NCBI RefSeq assembly: GCF_003201935.1
Contig: NZ_QJJL01000003.1
Location: 732,430-796,429, forward strand
Direction: 5' to 3'
Source: Loktanella sp. PT4BL
GTDB lineage: Bacteria > Pseudomonadota > Alphaproteobacteria > Rhodobacterales > Rhodobacteraceae
Length of the DNA stretch: 64,000 bases
Shown one piece after another: positions 27,273 to 35,805 of this stretch. Under the pieces are notes generated by a model. The model was not told the DNA's origin and did not search any database. It saw only the letters and a program-made list of their open reading frames with translations. Each line of letters starts with the position of its first letter. Position 1 is the stretch's first letter. A program made the position numbers and the translations under genes.

Positions 27273-27476
27273 ATGCCCACATATTCGCCCAACATGAAAC
27301 TGTGCGCCACTTGTGAACGCTGGGCTGGTGCCCGCAAAGCCAACGCAACCCGTGCCTTTGTGTCTACAGCGTCACCAACAACACGAGGGGAATGCTTGGG
27401 CGGTGGGCACAATCACGCACAAACACCAGCGTCTGGCACCTGTGGCCAATACCGAAAGTGGTCGGTTCTGCGTTGA
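27273..27476 (+). CDS. Small cysteine-rich (probable zinc-binding) protein
   Basis: The 67-residue protein has KLCATCERWAGARKAN, RGECLGGGHNH and GTCGQYRKW: four cysteines with flanking Trp/Tyr spaced as in a small zinc-binding fold seen in mobile-element proteins. AGGAG lies 6 bases before the ATG at 27,273, which is preferred over 27,237. It opens into a convergent gap with the repeat at 27,553-27,624. Confidence 0.65.
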   Translation: MPTYSPNMKLCATCERWAGARKANATRAFVSTASPTTRGECLGGGHNHAQTPASGTCGQYRKWSVLR

Positions 27477-27552
27477 GCCTCATCACAAGTTCTGTGTCAC
27501 GGCAACTTCTCAAGTTTTCTGTTCTCACAGTGTCACGGGTTCTTTGTTGAAA

Positions 27553-27624
27553 CAGCGTCACAGGTTCTGTGTTTGACGAACTATGTTTCCCCATTTTGTT
27601 GAGAACACAGTGTTTGGGACATAG
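27553..27624. repeat. 72-bp repeat, copy 1, with a perfect AACACAGTGTT
   Basis: It resembles 31,007-31,078 closely over 72 bases (shared CAGCGTCACA at the start, CTATGTTTCCCCATTTTGTT and AACACAGTGTTTG near the end). The palindrome AACACAGTGTT is at 27,604-27,614. Preceding bases 27,485-27,552 hold further GTCAC/GTTCT fragments of the same kind. It occupies the gap between two convergent genes. Confidence 0.75.
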
Positions 27625-27637
27625 AACTTTCCAACGC

Positions 27638-28537
27638 TCAGCGCGGCTTGATCCGCTTCTTCCACCTGCGACGGCTATAGATCATGTCCCACAGATCATG
27701 GGTATTTGGCTCGACAGCGTGATCTGGCATGTCATAGCTCGGGAAACGACCACGGGCGGCATTCTCAGCCAGCGCCAGCCCTCTGCTCCAAGCACGGCTT
27801 GTTAGCACCGCCAAAACTGAGCGATCATATACCTGTTCACCACGTGCTATTCGTGCGCCAGCATCAAGTTCTCGGCTATATGTGTCACTGACCTTGGCCC
27901 GAGCACCCACCCGCCATAATGGTTGGCGTGGCATTGCGCAGCGCACCCAAACCACGAACAGATAGCGAAACAGAGTATCTTTGCGCTGCCTTGTGCCCAC
28001 CAATGGATATTTCGCTTTACGCGCAGGCAGCACACGGTGTTCGTCTTCGTACCGCGCCAACAGTTTCCCCAACTGTCGGGTGATCTGTGTTTTGGTCAAA
28101 CCCACAGGAATGCTCACCAACATAGCATTTGGTTGCCCTTGCTCGGTCCAGTCATTTTCAATGAAGCCTTGTAGACGCTGAGCTGCTTTGCGGTGCCGAT
28201 TGCTGCGTAAATTGTCGATGCGCTGCACACGGGGTTTCGCCCCTTCGTAGCCGAATACGGTCAACCCGCGTTCGCTCCACCAGTCCAAGAAACTCACACG
28301 CTGAATGTCGCCCAAATCGTCATACACCGCCAGCACATCTTCAAAATCAGCTGGCAGTCGTGTTCGTTCTGCGTGCGTCAAAATCCCAGCCCTATAGCGC
28401 CGTGCCAGCTCGTAGCTTGGGCTTACAGCCAGATACTCCATCCACAGCAGATAGAATCCCAGCTTTGTGGCCCATACACCGTCGTTGTGAAAGTCTGCGG
28501 CTCTAGGGCTGTCATGTTGTGTGCGAACAGGTTTCAT
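27638..28537 (-). CDS. Hypothetical mobile-element protein
   Basis: I do not recognise this 299-residue, basic protein. Its first 120 residues contain KLGFYLLWMEYLAVSPSYELARRY and VLAVYDDLGDIQRVSFLDWW, conserved-looking helical stretches. The rest is Arg/Lys-rich with a winged-helix-like KTQITRQLGKLLARYEDEHR and a C-terminal RRRWKKRIKPR. It is divergent from the ATPase operon, the place where element replication or control genes often lie; a DNA-binding role is an inference. Confidence 0.6.
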   Translation of the reverse strand: MKPVRTQHDSPRAADFHNDGVWATKLGFYLLWMEYLAVSPSYELARRYRAGILTHAERTRLPADFEDVLAVYDDLGDIQRVSFLDWWSERGLTVFGYEGAKPRVQRIDNLRSNRHRKAAQRLQGFIENDWTEQGQPNAMLVSIPVGLTKTQITRQLGKLLARYEDEHRVLPARKAKYPLVGTRQRKDTLFRYLFVVWVRCAMPRQPLWRVGARAKVSDTYSRELDAGARIARGEQVYDRSVLAVLTSRAWSRGLALAENAARGRFPSYDMPDHAVEPNTHDLWDMIYSRRRWKKRIKPR

Positions 28538-28672
28538 ACATTAATATGAACATCATTATCCCATACTTGTCCATATTACACAGTAAAGGGACTGATGGGC
28601 TAACTCCGAATACAACTGGTTCATCGACACGGCAATCACGCCGGTCGCGGTCAGACACAAGGAGATATTCAC

Positions 28673-29482
28673 ATGACCAACACTACAGAAAAGAAGTTCG
28701 AGCTCAGCAACATCGTAGACGCATTGATTGAACAGCGTCGTATTTGGGAAGAAGGCACATACGCCGCAAGCAACGCAGAACTCTATGCATTGCTTGGCAG
28801 TACGCTCGATCTGTTCATTAAGGTGCGCAGGAGCGTGGAGCTAAGCCGCGCAGTGACCGATCTGCTGGATCAGCACGGCATTGGCTACAACAGCAACACC
28901 AGCTTAGCGCTAAAAATTGTGCGGCTCGTGTTCGTGGGCAAGGGGCGCGAACAGAAGATCGAAAATCGCGCATATACCTACGCTCGTGTTCTCACCATTG
29001 CATCGGAAGCGGGCATCACCGGCGCACAGGTGCCTCAGTTCATTGCCGACAACAACGGGATCGATGAGTTGCGTCGGCAGGGCAAGGACGGGGAAACGGA
29101 CGCACAAAAAGCCAAACGTGCTCGCAACTTTGCCGAAGCAGCACTGGTGAACCAAAGCACAGTGGCACCTGTTGCAATGGTAGATGTTCTTCAGCCGGTA
29201 GATGGCGCTCGCTACAGCTTGGCGCTGGTTCGCAAGAACGAGGACGGTACCGGATCAATCGTGTTCGGCACCAACAACGCTGCAGCAGTGAACACTGTAC
29301 TGACAATTGCAGGCAAAGCGCTGAAGGAGCGTGCTGTACAGACTGCTGAGCAGAACGTCACAAAGCACGATGCAGAACAGCGTGCTGAAAACATGGAACT
29401 GCTTGCACAAGAGCTGCTTGGAAATGGCTTTCAATCTCAGGTGCAGGTCACAGTGCCCGCAACGGAAGCAGCATCATTCTAA
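28673..29482 (+). CDS. Hypothetical protein upstream of the clamp-loader-like ATPase
   Basis: The 269-residue protein is unknown to me. It begins with a helical domain (ELYALLGSTLDLFIKVRRSVELSRAV), has ALKIVRLVFVGKGREQKIENRA and a long acidic/polar C-terminal region rich in Ala and Gln. AAGGAG lies 8 bases before the ATG. A hairpin separates it from the ATPase gene but both are on the same strand and probably co-transcribed. Confidence 0.62.
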   Translation: MTNTTEKKFELSNIVDALIEQRRIWEEGTYAASNAELYALLGSTLDLFIKVRRSVELSRAVTDLLDQHGIGYNSNTSLALKIVRLVFVGKGREQKIENRAYTYARVLTIASEAGITGAQVPQFIADNNGIDELRRQGKDGETDAQKAKRARNFAEAALVNQSTVAPVAMVDVLQPVDGARYSLALVRKNEDGTGSIVFGTNNAAAVNTVLTIAGKALKERAVQTAEQNVTKHDAEQRAENMELLAQELLGNGFQSQVQVTVPATEAASF

Positions 29483-29496
29483 TCGCAAACAACACA

Positions 29497-29538
29497 GCAG
29501 GCAGCAGTTCAGCTGCCTGCTCACCCCTCTTATTTTTT
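29497..29538 (+). terminator. Hairpin between the 269-residue protein and the ATPase gene
   Basis: GCAGGCAGC (29,497-29,505), loop of 6, GCTGCCTGC (29,512-29,520), and a T-rich run TATTTTTTATT a dozen bases later. It would be a partial terminator or attenuator in the operon. Confidence 0.5.
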
Positions 29539-29554
29539 ATTGAAAGGAACTCAG

Positions 29555-30262
29555 ATGAAGTTCGACAAAAAGCACCGCCCGCAAACGCTTAACGACGTGA
29601 TCTGCGCAGACGCGGACGTAAAGCAAACACTCAACGAATACGCTAACAATCAGCGCGACAAGCACTTGCTGCTTTATGGGCCCAAAGGCACTGGCAAATC
29701 TGTATCAGCACAGCTCGTGCTCAAAGAACGCTTGGGCGTGATTTGGCAGGCAGGGCTTGGTGAGCCATGGAACGCCAAAGCCTATCAGGCCAAGTATGAC
29801 GGCTTCGAATTTGCGCTGCAGCAGTGGGACCTGCAGCATTCAATGGGGTCAGGCATGGGCTGCTCAGTGTTCGACGAATTGGACCAGTTTACGCTGCCGA
29901 TGCAGCACAAGTTGCGGGCGTTCATTGATCAGTACGAAATCGGCACAATTATCGCCACCACCAACAATCTGCATCTCATTGATGGACCGCTCAAAGACCG
30001 TTTTCGGCCCGTATTTATAGATTACCCCAGCATCACGCAGTGGGTGCCACGTGTGGTGTCTGTTCTCGCAGCTGAAGGTATTCCCGTCACAACAGTACAA
30101 GCAGCAGGGTTGCTCAGAGGTTTTGAAGGCAGTGGGCGCAAACTGGATGATTGGATGGAAGACTATGTGTTTCGCCTTCAGCGCATGATGGCACAGGTCA
30201 CAACGCCGCCAGCCCCAGCACACCAGTGCGCACACACCATCAATGGCACGGGGGGCAAGTAA
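29555..30262 (+). CDS. Clamp-loader-like AAA+ ATPase
   Basis: The 235-residue AAA+ protein opens with KHRPQTLNDVI, the RFC-box-like start of clamp loaders. Walker A is GPKGTGKS (residues 42-49), Walker B CSVFDELDQF (Asp107-Glu108), sensor 1 TIIATTNN (residues 131-138) and LKDRFRPVFIDYP follows. It lacks the zinc and collar domains of cellular DnaX, so it is a stripped loader. It probably acts in replication or recombination of the element. The ATG at 29,555 has AAAGGAAC upstream. Confidence 0.78.
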   Translation: MKFDKKHRPQTLNDVICADADVKQTLNEYANNQRDKHLLLYGPKGTGKSVSAQLVLKERLGVIWQAGLGEPWNAKAYQAKYDGFEFALQQWDLQHSMGSGMGCSVFDELDQFTLPMQHKLRAFIDQYEIGTIIATTNNLHLIDGPLKDRFRPVFIDYPSITQWVPRVVSVLAAEGIPVTTVQAAGLLRGFEGSGRKLDDWMEDYVFRLQRMMAQVTTPPAPAHQCAHTINGTGGK

Positions 30263-30552
30263 TGGAAACGTTGGAAATCGAACTGGCCTACCTTCAAGAG
30301 CTGTTGGACGACGATATTGGACGTGTTCTCAATCAGTACCTTGAGTGGGAAGCGCTGACGAATTGCTCGGAGCTGTTCGACTTGGATGTCGGTCACATTC
30401 AAAACCCACTCGACGTTCTACCCGATATGGTCATGCTCAAAGCAGATCAACGCTTGTCAGAAGGTCAAGCGGAACGGTTCAAAGCTGTGTGGCAACGCTT
30501 CACGCCTGAGCAGCAAATGCACATCATCTTTCGGGCATTTGAGCACAGCTAA
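30262..30552 (+). CDS. Small acidic protein coupled to the ATPase (paralogue 1)
   Basis: The 96-residue protein overlaps the ATPase stop in a TAATG arrangement. It is acidic with LAYLQELLDDDIGRVLNQYL and an end FKAVWQRFTPEQQMHIIF. That end shares the pattern F-[KR]-x2-W-x-R-x2-P-x-Q-Q with the next gene, so both probably derive from one ancestor. Function unknown; translational coupling suggests a partner of the ATPase. Confidence 0.6.
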   Translation: METLEIELAYLQELLDDDIGRVLNQYLEWEALTNCSELFDLDVGHIQNPLDVLPDMVMLKADQRLSEGQAERFKAVWQRFTPEQQMHIIFRAFEHS

Positions 30553-30623
30553 ACCGTTTTGTGTCGCCGGTCTCAATCGGCGGCACACCACATTCCCCAA
30601 CAATCGAATAGGAGAAAATCACC

Positions 30624-30947
30624 ATGACAATGGACACAATGCTGCGCTTGTTTAACATTGAGCAGTTGATCACCCCCCGCGTCGTCAAGGTGCTGCAGCG
30701 TCAAGAGCAGATCGATGATTTGCAGAATTGGTATGAAGGCTTCAATCCGTTGCCCATGCTGCGCGACTTGGCAAATAACGAACTCAAGCAAGCAGTAGAA
30801 AGCACGGCATTGGCGCGGATGTCAGACGCGGATTATGCTGGGTTTCGGCGATACTGGGACCGTTTGGACCCCGCGCAACAGCGTCAGTACCTTTGCGAAC
30901 GTGCTGGATTACCAGACCCCGAACGCGATAGAGACTTTGATCTCTGA
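30624..30947 (+). CDS. Small protein, paralogue 2 of the ATPase partner
   Basis: The 107-residue protein has MLRLFNIEQLITPRVVKVLQ, NWYEGFNPLPMLRDLAN and FRRYWDRLDPAQQRQYL, the last matching the previous gene. GGAG lies upstream of the ATG. The gene ends just before a strong terminator, so it closes the operon. Confidence 0.6.
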   Translation: MTMDTMLRLFNIEQLITPRVVKVLQRQEQIDDLQNWYEGFNPLPMLRDLANNELKQAVESTALARMSDADYAGFRRYWDRLDPAQQRQYLCERAGLPDPERDRDFDL

Positions 30948-30969
30948 TCGACATCACAAATGAAACATC

Positions 30970-31000
30970 GCCGTCAGCATGCGTGCTGGCGGCTTTTTTG
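30970..31000 (+). terminator. Rho-independent terminator closing the ATPase operon
   Basis: GCCGTCAGCA (30,970-30,979), loop TGCG, TGCTGGCGGC (30,984-30,993), one G-T pair, then TTTTTT. Confidence 0.85.
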
Positions 31001-31006
31001 TGCCCA

Positions 31007-31078
31007 CAGCGTCACAAGTTCTGTGTGGGGCGGACTATGTTTCCCCATTTTGTTCGCAACACAGTGTTTGCGACACAG
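31007..31078. repeat. 72-bp repeat, copy 2, with a perfect AACACAGTGTT
   Basis: It matches 27,553-27,624. The palindrome AACACAGTGTT is at 31,058-31,068, and a further AACACAGTG follows near 31,098. Like copy 1 it sits in a gap between converging genes. Confidence 0.75.
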
Positions 31079-31217
31079 CATTCGAAGTTTTGACAACAAC
31101 ACAGTGCCTGCAGTTTTTATCCAAACACAGCATGTTTTCTCAATCTTACTGTGTTGTGATTAAGCGCTGAAATGGCTGGACATTCGAACAGTGACGACTG
31201 CAGGTCCGCCCACAGAT

Positions 31218-31259
31218 ATGGGGTGATGCAAAATCACCAGCTCGAAACGATAAGTACTT
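31218..31259. repeat. Conserved hairpin element, copy 2
   Basis: GGTGAT (31,222-31,227), loop GCAAA, ATCACC (31,233-31,238), then AAGTACTT at 31,252-31,259. It is the twin of 26,744-26,785, again downstream of a paralogous small gene. Confidence 0.65.
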
Positions 31260-31316
31260 GGCCGTCAAAATCCGTAGCTGATAATCTTCTGAGCACAAAT
31301 CTCTCTCGTCCCACAG

Positions 31317-31643
31317 TCAAATCCCCATGCGCTTGGGCGTCATCCATTGCGCACGTGCCTGCTGCTCCAGCGCCTGCTCACATAACTGATGCAGCTTTCT
31401 AAAGCGCTGGTGCCAATCTTGATGTTGAGGCTGTGTGCTCTGTGCCAAGTGCTTGGCATAATAGGCCAGCTTGCTGCTGCAGGTCGCCATTGTGGCAGCA
31501 CTGGGATCAAGATCACGGAAACGCAGTCCACGCATATAGCTGGGATCGCGTGCCAACCAGTTTTCACAAAACTCTCTGTTTGATGCAACTGCTCCGCATT
31601 TGGTCAGTTCATCGCATACCTGCTCTAATATCTGTCTCGACAT
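31317..31643 (-). CDS. Small mobile-element protein, paralogue of the gene at 26,845-27,171
   Basis: The 108-residue protein shares MSRQILEQVCDELTKCGAV, EFCENWLARDPSYMRGLRFR and LCEQALEQQARAQWMTPKRM with its paralogue, though the middle has diverged. AGGAGG lies 6 bases before the ATG at 31,643. As with the paralogue, a short helix-turn-helix is possible but not proven. Confidence 0.65.
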   Translation of the reverse strand: MSRQILEQVCDELTKCGAVASNREFCENWLARDPSYMRGLRFRDLDPSAATMATCSSKLAYYAKHLAQSTQPQHQDWHQRFRKLHQLCEQALEQQARAQWMTPKRMGI

Positions 31644-31856
31644 ACTCGTCCTCCTGTTTGTAACACATGTATTTATTCCGCGCCCGGCGATGCAGCGTGT
31701 TTTCGGCAGTGTTCACGAAGACTGTGTTCTTGCTTGAAACGGATGAAGATTTCACAGCCTGTGTTTGACCGCGACAACACCTGTCTTTTCGGTCGTCCAG
31801 CTGAATCTCTGACCATATGCTCGCGTTATAAGTGTATCACAGAGGAGCACAGACAC

Positions 31857-32315
31857 ATGACACATTTGGCAAAACTGGCTTTCAAAACAGTCACACGCAG
31901 CAACACACGTGATCCTGTTGTGGCACGACGTGACAAGTTGGTGGCCGGATTGAAGGAACAGCAATTGGTTCACGCAGCAGCACTCAAAAGCCAAGACCAC
32001 CGCGTTGAACGATCAAAGTGGATGACAAACGAGCAGGGTGAGCGGGTCTTGGTCAAAACGCATCGTCGTGTGCGCCCGTGGTTCTTTGAGCAAGATGGCG
32101 GTTGGTATGTGCAGTGCCGTTATGGGGCACGTGTGATTGCGGCAGATGGCACCAATAACGCTGTGTTCGTCAAAACACTCAAGGACGTAGGTGCTGTGTT
32201 GGATGTATTCCTCTCAGCAGCATCAGCAGGGGAGTTGGACGCAGCTATCGCCAAAACAGCTGAACGCAAACCCCGTATCAAACCCGGCGCGGCCAAGGCA
32301 GCAGCAAATGGCTGA
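31857..32315 (+). CDS. DUF6641-like protein
   Basis: The 152-residue protein has an N-terminal basic region (VARRDKLVAGLKEQ), THRRVRPWFFEQDGGWYVQCRYGARVI and a lysine-rich end, the pattern I associate with DUF6641 proteins of plasmids and integrative elements. AGGAG lies 10 bases before the ATG at 31,857; the frame continues upstream but with poor coding character. The next gene overlaps its end. Confidence 0.6.
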   Translation: MTHLAKLAFKTVTRSNTRDPVVARRDKLVAGLKEQQLVHAAALKSQDHRVERSKWMTNEQGERVLVKTHRRVRPWFFEQDGGWYVQCRYGARVIAADGTNNAVFVKTLKDVGAVLDVFLSAASAGELDAAIAKTAERKPRIKPGAAKAAANG

Positions 32316-32634
32316 ATGTAACACTGACAAAATACGTGTGTTGAACGATGACGCACGGCAGTCATTTACTGGCTGTCGTGTTGTCATAACGCAGGGCATT
32401 CAAGCCATGGACGATATGGCAGATGTACTGGATCAGGTGCGCTGGTATGATGTGTTCACGCCAGAGAATGACCCATATCACGAACATGACTTTGGCTCGT
32501 TTCGGCATGGCGATGATCTGATCTTCTGGAAATGGGACTATTACGACGTGGACATGGGCATGCATTCACCTGATGCCAGTGATGCAGCTGTCACCACCCG
32601 CGTACTCACCATCATGCTGGCAGACGAATACTGA
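32308..32634 (+). CDS. DUF3768-family protein
   Basis: The 108-residue protein matches DUF3768: IRVLNDDARQSFTGCRVVIT, DQVRWYDVFTPENDPYHEHD, FGSFRHGDDLIFWKWDYYD and VTTRVLTIMLADEY. The family is common on alphaproteobacterial plasmids and integrative elements; its function is unknown. It overlaps the DUF6641-like gene by 8 bases. Confidence 0.8.
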   Translation: MAECNTDKIRVLNDDARQSFTGCRVVITQGIQAMDDMADVLDQVRWYDVFTPENDPYHEHDFGSFRHGDDLIFWKWDYYDVDMGMHSPDASDAAVTTRVLTIMLADEY

Positions 32635-33428
32635 TTTTTCGCCATTTGTCTGGCAATATGGATTATGTGTTTCAGTGGATACAACATATCTGCTTCGCAT
32701 CTATGTGCTGCTCTTGTTGTTCGTGCTTGCTATCGCTGCGCCTCACAATGCAATCGCCGCTGATTGATTTCATCTTGAAGAGCTCAAAGACGTCTTGTGA
32801 TTTATATGATTGATTTTGTTTGAATATTTTCTTTTGGCATCTGCAATGAGCCACTAGACCAACGCCTATTGAGGCGTCGGTCCAAAAGCACGTCGCTGCT
32901 ATCTGCAGTCGCGCACTAGGCTGTATAACTGAACCCGTTTCCGGGAAGAGTAGGTTTTGCGATCATCTCTATTACCAGCTACCACGCACACACAGGCCCA
33001 TACAGCAGGGCTGCCCTGTGTGTTGACGGTTCTCTTGCGAGGTTGTCATCCGTCTCACTTTTGCCAATCCATAATATTCTTATGGCACCTTACCATTACG
33101 ACAATCGAAGCTGAGGGCTGGTCAAACATTTGCACCTTAACAGCTTTAGGCATCCCACCTACGAGGATGGGGTAGTCGATTGAAGCATAGAACTGGCACT
33201 ACATTTACTCACCGTCACACTTCAGAACGGACTTGCGGCACGATTACAGTCGGCGTGCTAACCTTGATCCAGTTTGTGGTGCCTTTACAGTTGCCTAAGT
33301 GTCTTTGTGTTCAAGTTTATTTATCAACTTAAGCAAAAAACCGGGGCAAAAGCGGTCAAACCGGCTTGCTGGAAAGGCCGTAGGTTATGTGTTGTCGCCA
33401 CGCATGGCATATTAATAGAAAATTCGCG
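32635..33428. other. Gap of about 790 bases without a supported gene
   Basis: There is a short frame at 32,675-32,767 that looks like an orphan signal peptide (YVLLLLFVLAIAAPHNAIAAD) but stops at once. An inverted repeat with ACGCCT and AGGCGT arms lies near 32,862-32,877. The rest holds only unconvincing frames. Confidence 0.5.
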
Positions 33429-33505
33429 TGGTAGGCCCGGCAGGACTTGAACCCGCAACCAAAGCGTTATGAGCGCTCTGCTCTAACCAATTGAGCTACA
33501 GGCCC
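33429..33505 (-). tRNA. tRNA with CAU anticodon, probably tRNA-Ile2 (alternatively tRNA-Met)
   Basis: The reverse strand folds as a complete tRNA: acceptor GGGCCTG with a G-U first pair, D arm GCTCAATTGGTTAGAGC, anticodon loop with CAT, T arm GCGGGTTCAAGTCCTGC and encoded CCA. Identity between tRNA-Ile2 and elongator Met cannot be settled by eye; the T arm resembles tRNA-Ile2. Confidence 0.9.
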
Positions 33506-33527
33506 ACGCATCACCCAAATAAAACGC

Positions 33528-33767
33528 CTATGCAGCAGTGTCGACCGTGTTTGTGCGCTGTGCGTTTTCGACCCAGTTCGCTACGGCAGCTGCTGCGCCA
33601 TAGCCCAATCCGGCGATGCCAAGGAAATTGATTTCGAAAAGGGTGTCATCGCTGTGATCCGCCCATTGGCCGCCCGATTGAATTACTAAGCTGCGCATCA
33701 GCGCAACGGGGTCAGCGTCTGTGCGCAGCTGTTTGATGATGTTCTGAAAGTCCTGCTGATTTGTCAT
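33528..33767 (-). CDS. Small hypothetical protein next to the tRNA
   Basis: The 79-residue protein begins MTNQQDFQNIIKQLRTDADP and has LMRSLVIQSGGQWADHSD and INFLGIAGLGYGAAAAVANW. It has no family I recognise. A good AGGGGTGG precedes the ATG at 33,767. Composition differs from the flanking mobile genes, so it may be a chromosomal gene that normally follows the tRNA. Confidence 0.7.
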   Translation of the reverse strand: MTNQQDFQNIIKQLRTDADPVALMRSLVIQSGGQWADHSDDTLFEINFLGIAGLGYGAAAAVANWVENAQRTNTVDTAA

Positions 33768-33782
33768 TGTCCACCCCTGCAC

Positions 33783-34159
33783 TGTTTCAACCGTGATTTA
33801 GGCAATGGTGTGCACCGCGCAAGTGCTGCTGTGACGCCTATCGTAAGATCACTTGGCTGGATTTTATTATAATGGCAGCCTGATTGGGTCGTAGCGCTGC
33901 TAGCGCTGCCATGCTCCGCTGTTTCCGCGTTTTGGGAGGAGTGCGTTGTAGACAGCGGAGCATACTAAACTAGCCCTTCAGTTTTTCTTGCTCAGTAACA
34001 CAGAACACAAAACCTCATAGAACTAGTATTGTATGAGATTATTGGGTAAGTCATTGAATTCATTTGAAGACCATTTGGTGCAGTTTCCGGTCGACCAACC
34101 AATACCTCAGACTTTATAGTCAAGCATATGATATAATGAGGTTTTTGGGGGATTGCGCC
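33783..34159. other. Gap between the small hypothetical gene and the short recombinase
   Basis: No gene is supported. Two AGCGCTGC-type repeats lie around 33,890-33,915 and GACAGCGGAGCATAC recalls TGCTCCGCTGTTTC as an imperfect inverted repeat (33,911-33,965). Confidence 0.4.
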
Positions 34160-34726
34160 ATGCGCCAAGCACAGACATTGAACGAAGCTCAACTGCGTAG
34201 GGTACTACACTACTGCCGTAGTCGTCGTCATCCTGTTCGTGACGAAACCATCATCCTGTTCAGCTTCTACGCAGGGCTACGGGCCAAAGAAATCGCCGCG
34301 CTTACACGTGGGGACATTTTTGACGATGCGGGCGCAGTGCGTGAGCAGTTCATCCTTGCAGCAGCACAGAGCAAGGGCGGCAAGACACGCACGGTATACT
34401 TGAACCAACGCTTGCGCCGTGCGCTCGCTGAATACGGTGCTGGCCTTCCGAACAACAACCCACAGCGTCCCTTGTTTGAGAGCCAAAAAGGCGGGCACTT
34501 TTTGGCCAACACCATGTGCCAGCTGTTCTTGGATATCTACAAGGCGGTGGGGCTCAAAGACGCTTCAAGCCACTCGGGACGCAGGACTTATATTACCAGA
34601 CTGGCAAACAAGGGCGTGGGCGTGCGCTTGCTGGCAGAATTGGCGGGGCATTCACACATCTCAACCACACAGCGTTACATCGACGTGAACGCTGAACAGC
34701 TGACCGCTGCTGTTGAACTCCTGTAA
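34160..34726 (+). CDS. Short tyrosine recombinase (catalytic domain only)
   Basis: The 188-residue integrase lacks the N-terminal arm- and core-binding domains of larger phage integrases. The catalytic residues are in FYAGLRAKEIAAL (Arg I), HSGRRTYITRLANKG (His-x-x-Arg), LAGHSHISTTQRYIDV (His/Tyr nucleophile in QRYIDV). I prefer the ATG at 34,160. Its 3' end is duplicated at 35,806-35,884. Confidence 0.82.
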   Translation: MRQAQTLNEAQLRRVLHYCRSRRHPVRDETIILFSFYAGLRAKEIAALTRGDIFDDAGAVREQFILAAAQSKGGKTRTVYLNQRLRRALAEYGAGLPNNNPQRPLFESQKGGHFLANTMCQLFLDIYKAVGLKDASSHSGRRTYITRLANKGVGVRLLAELAGHSHISTTQRYIDVNAEQLTAAVELL

Positions 34727-34733
34727 TGCCGGC

Positions 34734-35576
34734 TTAACGAGGCAATCCTTCACGTGTAGACGCTCTACCAATATTTCGGTAAAGTGCATTGATTTCGGTC
34801 AGGGGAGTACCGCCGCGCTGGTTCGCGAAATAAATGCCGTATTTTCGATAGATCTTGGCGCAATCATCAATGCAGGTAGGTCCCGCGTAACTCATTCGCT
34901 GAGTGCCATCGATGTACACGTCAACACGCCCGTCTTCGCCACTGCTCCATCGAATGAACATTTCAACTCGAGCCCACCGACCGATAAGTTCCGTAACGCT
35001 ACCAACTCGCTCATCACCAATCGATGGACAATCATAGGGAGGCTCAAGCCCACTGTCACGACTCAAAGTAACATTCAAGCTTGTGTCATTATAGCCCGAT
35101 TGATGGCGAAAGATTAAGAGTGGGCAATTCACCATACCTTGCTTGAATTGACCTAAAATGATCGGGCCAATCGGCTGATTTCGACCATAAAGTGTATCCT
35201 CATCTAGCCGAACTTCCCAGCTATACCATGACGTTGTCGGCTGCCTGACATCGCCAAACCGAGGTCGATCCCAAATATTTTCCGTGAATTCAAATCGCCC
35301 TGAATTATAACGGCAGTCTTGTCCTGAGCATTGACCTTCTCGCAGAGTAAAGCGTTGCACAACGCCAGCGTTTGTTTCAGGATCAGGCACAACAGAGTAC
35401 CCCCCCTGAACCTCGAGATCACTCGTTTGCCAGTAAGCATCACCCCAACGCATGTCGGCAAATGGGTTACGAGTAGCGGCGCTGTCATCAGCAAGCTGAG
35501 CAGTATCCAACTGACAGGATGCTAGGATGATGGTTGCACCCAGAATACCTACTGCTTGTTTTAGCATGTTCATCAT
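34734..35576 (-). CDS. Polysaccharide lyase-family lipoprotein
   Basis: The 280-residue protein has a lipoprotein signal (IILASC with the lipobox Cys) and then a beta-jelly-roll of the polysaccharide lyase family PF14099: RWGDAYWQTSDLEVQGGYS, SWYSWEVRLDEDTLYG, ILGQFKQGM and VDVYIDGTQRM. It would cleave an acidic glycan outside or on the cell surface. GGGGAG precedes the ATG at 35,576. It is flanked by an intact and a truncated copy of the same recombinase 3' end. Confidence 0.8.
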   Translation of the reverse strand: MMNMLKQAVGILGATIILASCQLDTAQLADDSAATRNPFADMRWGDAYWQTSDLEVQGGYSVVPDPETNAGVVQRFTLREGQCSGQDCRYNSGRFEFTENIWDRPRFGDVRQPTTSWYSWEVRLDEDTLYGRNQPIGPIILGQFKQGMVNCPLLIFRHQSGYNDTSLNVTLSRDSGLEPPYDCPSIGDERVGSVTELIGRWARVEMFIRWSSGEDGRVDVYIDGTQRMSYAGPTCIDDCAKIYRKYGIYFANQRGGTPLTEINALYRNIGRASTREGLPR

Positions 35577-35805
35577 CTGAAACTCCCCGCATAAGCCTAG
35601 AAAGAAGTATGTTAGATTTTCCAAGAGGCAAACTTTTTCTCCTAACATGTCCAGTATCGGGATAGGCTTCGCCGAGTGCGAGGGCAACTCACACGGACCA
35701 AAAAGGTCATGAACTTTAGTAAATTTTTCAGCCGAGTTTTTTTAACAGCGAGGCGTCGTGCATTCACCCTGTTCCGCCACATCAGATGCGTGATGCTTTC
35801 TTTGA

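Noticed and set aside
28673..30947. Phage replication or packaging module
   Set aside because: There is no helicase, primase, terminase or structural gene nearby. Only the ATPase has a recognisable fold, so I keep it as an element module of unknown type.
32858..32885. Integron attC-like site
   Set aside because: The inverted repeat is short and lacks the attC end boxes; no integron integrase is present.
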